The notes below the pieces were generated by a model. The model had not been told where the DNA came from. It did no database searches and worked only from the letters and a program-made list of their open reading frames with translations. A stretch of DNA of 64,000 bases from positions 824,984 through 888,983 of the forward strand of contig NZ_BBXE01000013.1 in the NCBI RefSeq assembly GCF_001570565.1, written 5' to 3'. A program made the translations under genes and the position numbers. The stretch comes from Herbidospora yilanensis (GTDB lineage Bacteria > Actinomycetota > Actinomycetes > Streptosporangiales > Streptosporangiaceae). Shown in pieces: positions 63,989 to 64,000 of the stretch (position 1 is its first letter; each line of letters opens with the position of its first letter).

Positions 63989-64000
63989 GCAATTTGCTTC
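63985..64000 (+). CDS. Start of a gene, probably GlnR-like response regulator (partial)
   Basis: Only ATG AGC AAT TTG CTT (MSNLL) is inside the window. The start overlaps the 20-codon ORF stop. Opposite an lmeA-type block, mycobacteria carry a GlnR-like regulator gene with a similar MSxLL start, so this identity is guessed from synteny. Nothing else can be seen. Confidence 0.4.

Overview
The window is high-GC DNA from a filamentous-type actinomycete, most likely Streptosporangiales or a close relative. Pointers are mycothiol (mshA), CarD, MurT/GatD lipid II amidation, an F420-type PPOX protein, actinobacterial ECF41 and Nur-type regulators, many GTG starts, and gene order shared with Streptomyces (carD-ispF-cysS-rlmB, phoU/phoRP, gpm, mshA, nur-ygfZ) and Mycobacterium (XRE-hbhA-DUF2516; lmeA-thioredoxin-cysA2-sseC). 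Family and genus cannot be proved from this window. All family and synteny statements come from memory; no database search was run.

Layout. 0-11.4 kb is core: citrate synthase end, serC, a lone BlaI repressor, rhomboid protease, enoyl-CoA hydratase, SDR, STAS protein, K+ channel, a CbiMN-Q-O nickel/cobalt importer with a Nur-like operator, a GT2-like protein, and an ECF41 sigma/AhpD-like pair with its own promoter. 11.6-21.7 kb is an accessory island. It holds an FxsB-type radical SAM/SPASM cyclophane synthase, an HExxH peptide hydroxylase, an FxsT-type NB-ARC/TPR protein, a previously unlisted 46-residue precursor-like ORF ending FQNFI, a SIR2-like protein coupled to an nSTAND1-TPR ATPase, and an MFS transporter. 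It ends next to tRNA-Thr.

22-38 kb is core again: rlmB, cysS, PPOX, DUF2637 protein, two GlsB-type membrane proteins with matching SigB-type promoters, ispF, carD, lipoprotein, phoP/phoR, PHO box, phoU, gpm, YbjN protein, mshA, SDR, methyltransferase, blaI/M56, XRE/HbhA/DUF2516. 38.5-50.3 kb holds CorA, a DUF2207 protein, asparaginase, dtd, a frameshifted M48-like gene, YgfZ, a Nur-type Fur protein, a tiny ORF in a structured intergenic region, DUF2470, nitrobindin-like and DsrE proteins, an HTH-TM-WD40 protein, and gatD/murT.

50.3-58.8 kb is an uncharacterised envelope/ATPase neighbourhood: a HerA-like ATPase, a TraG/TraD-like membrane protein without a P-loop, three exported proteins and a multi-pass membrane protein. 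58.9-64 kb is MarR, sulfur metabolism (thiosulfate sulfurtransferase with a cysteine leader peptide), an ECF sigma/anti-sigma pair, an LmeA-like lipoprotein-type protein, a MoaD/ThiS-like protein and the start of a regulator.

The strongest candidate for an undescribed system is the 11.6-21.7 kb island. It combines a variant FxSxx-type RiPP pathway with a SIR2/STAND pair standing where a TIR-like FxsC might be expected. TIR and SIR2 domains are both NAD-directed effectors in anti-phage and conflict systems, so a peptide-linked surveillance system is a reasonable hypothesis. It remains unproven.
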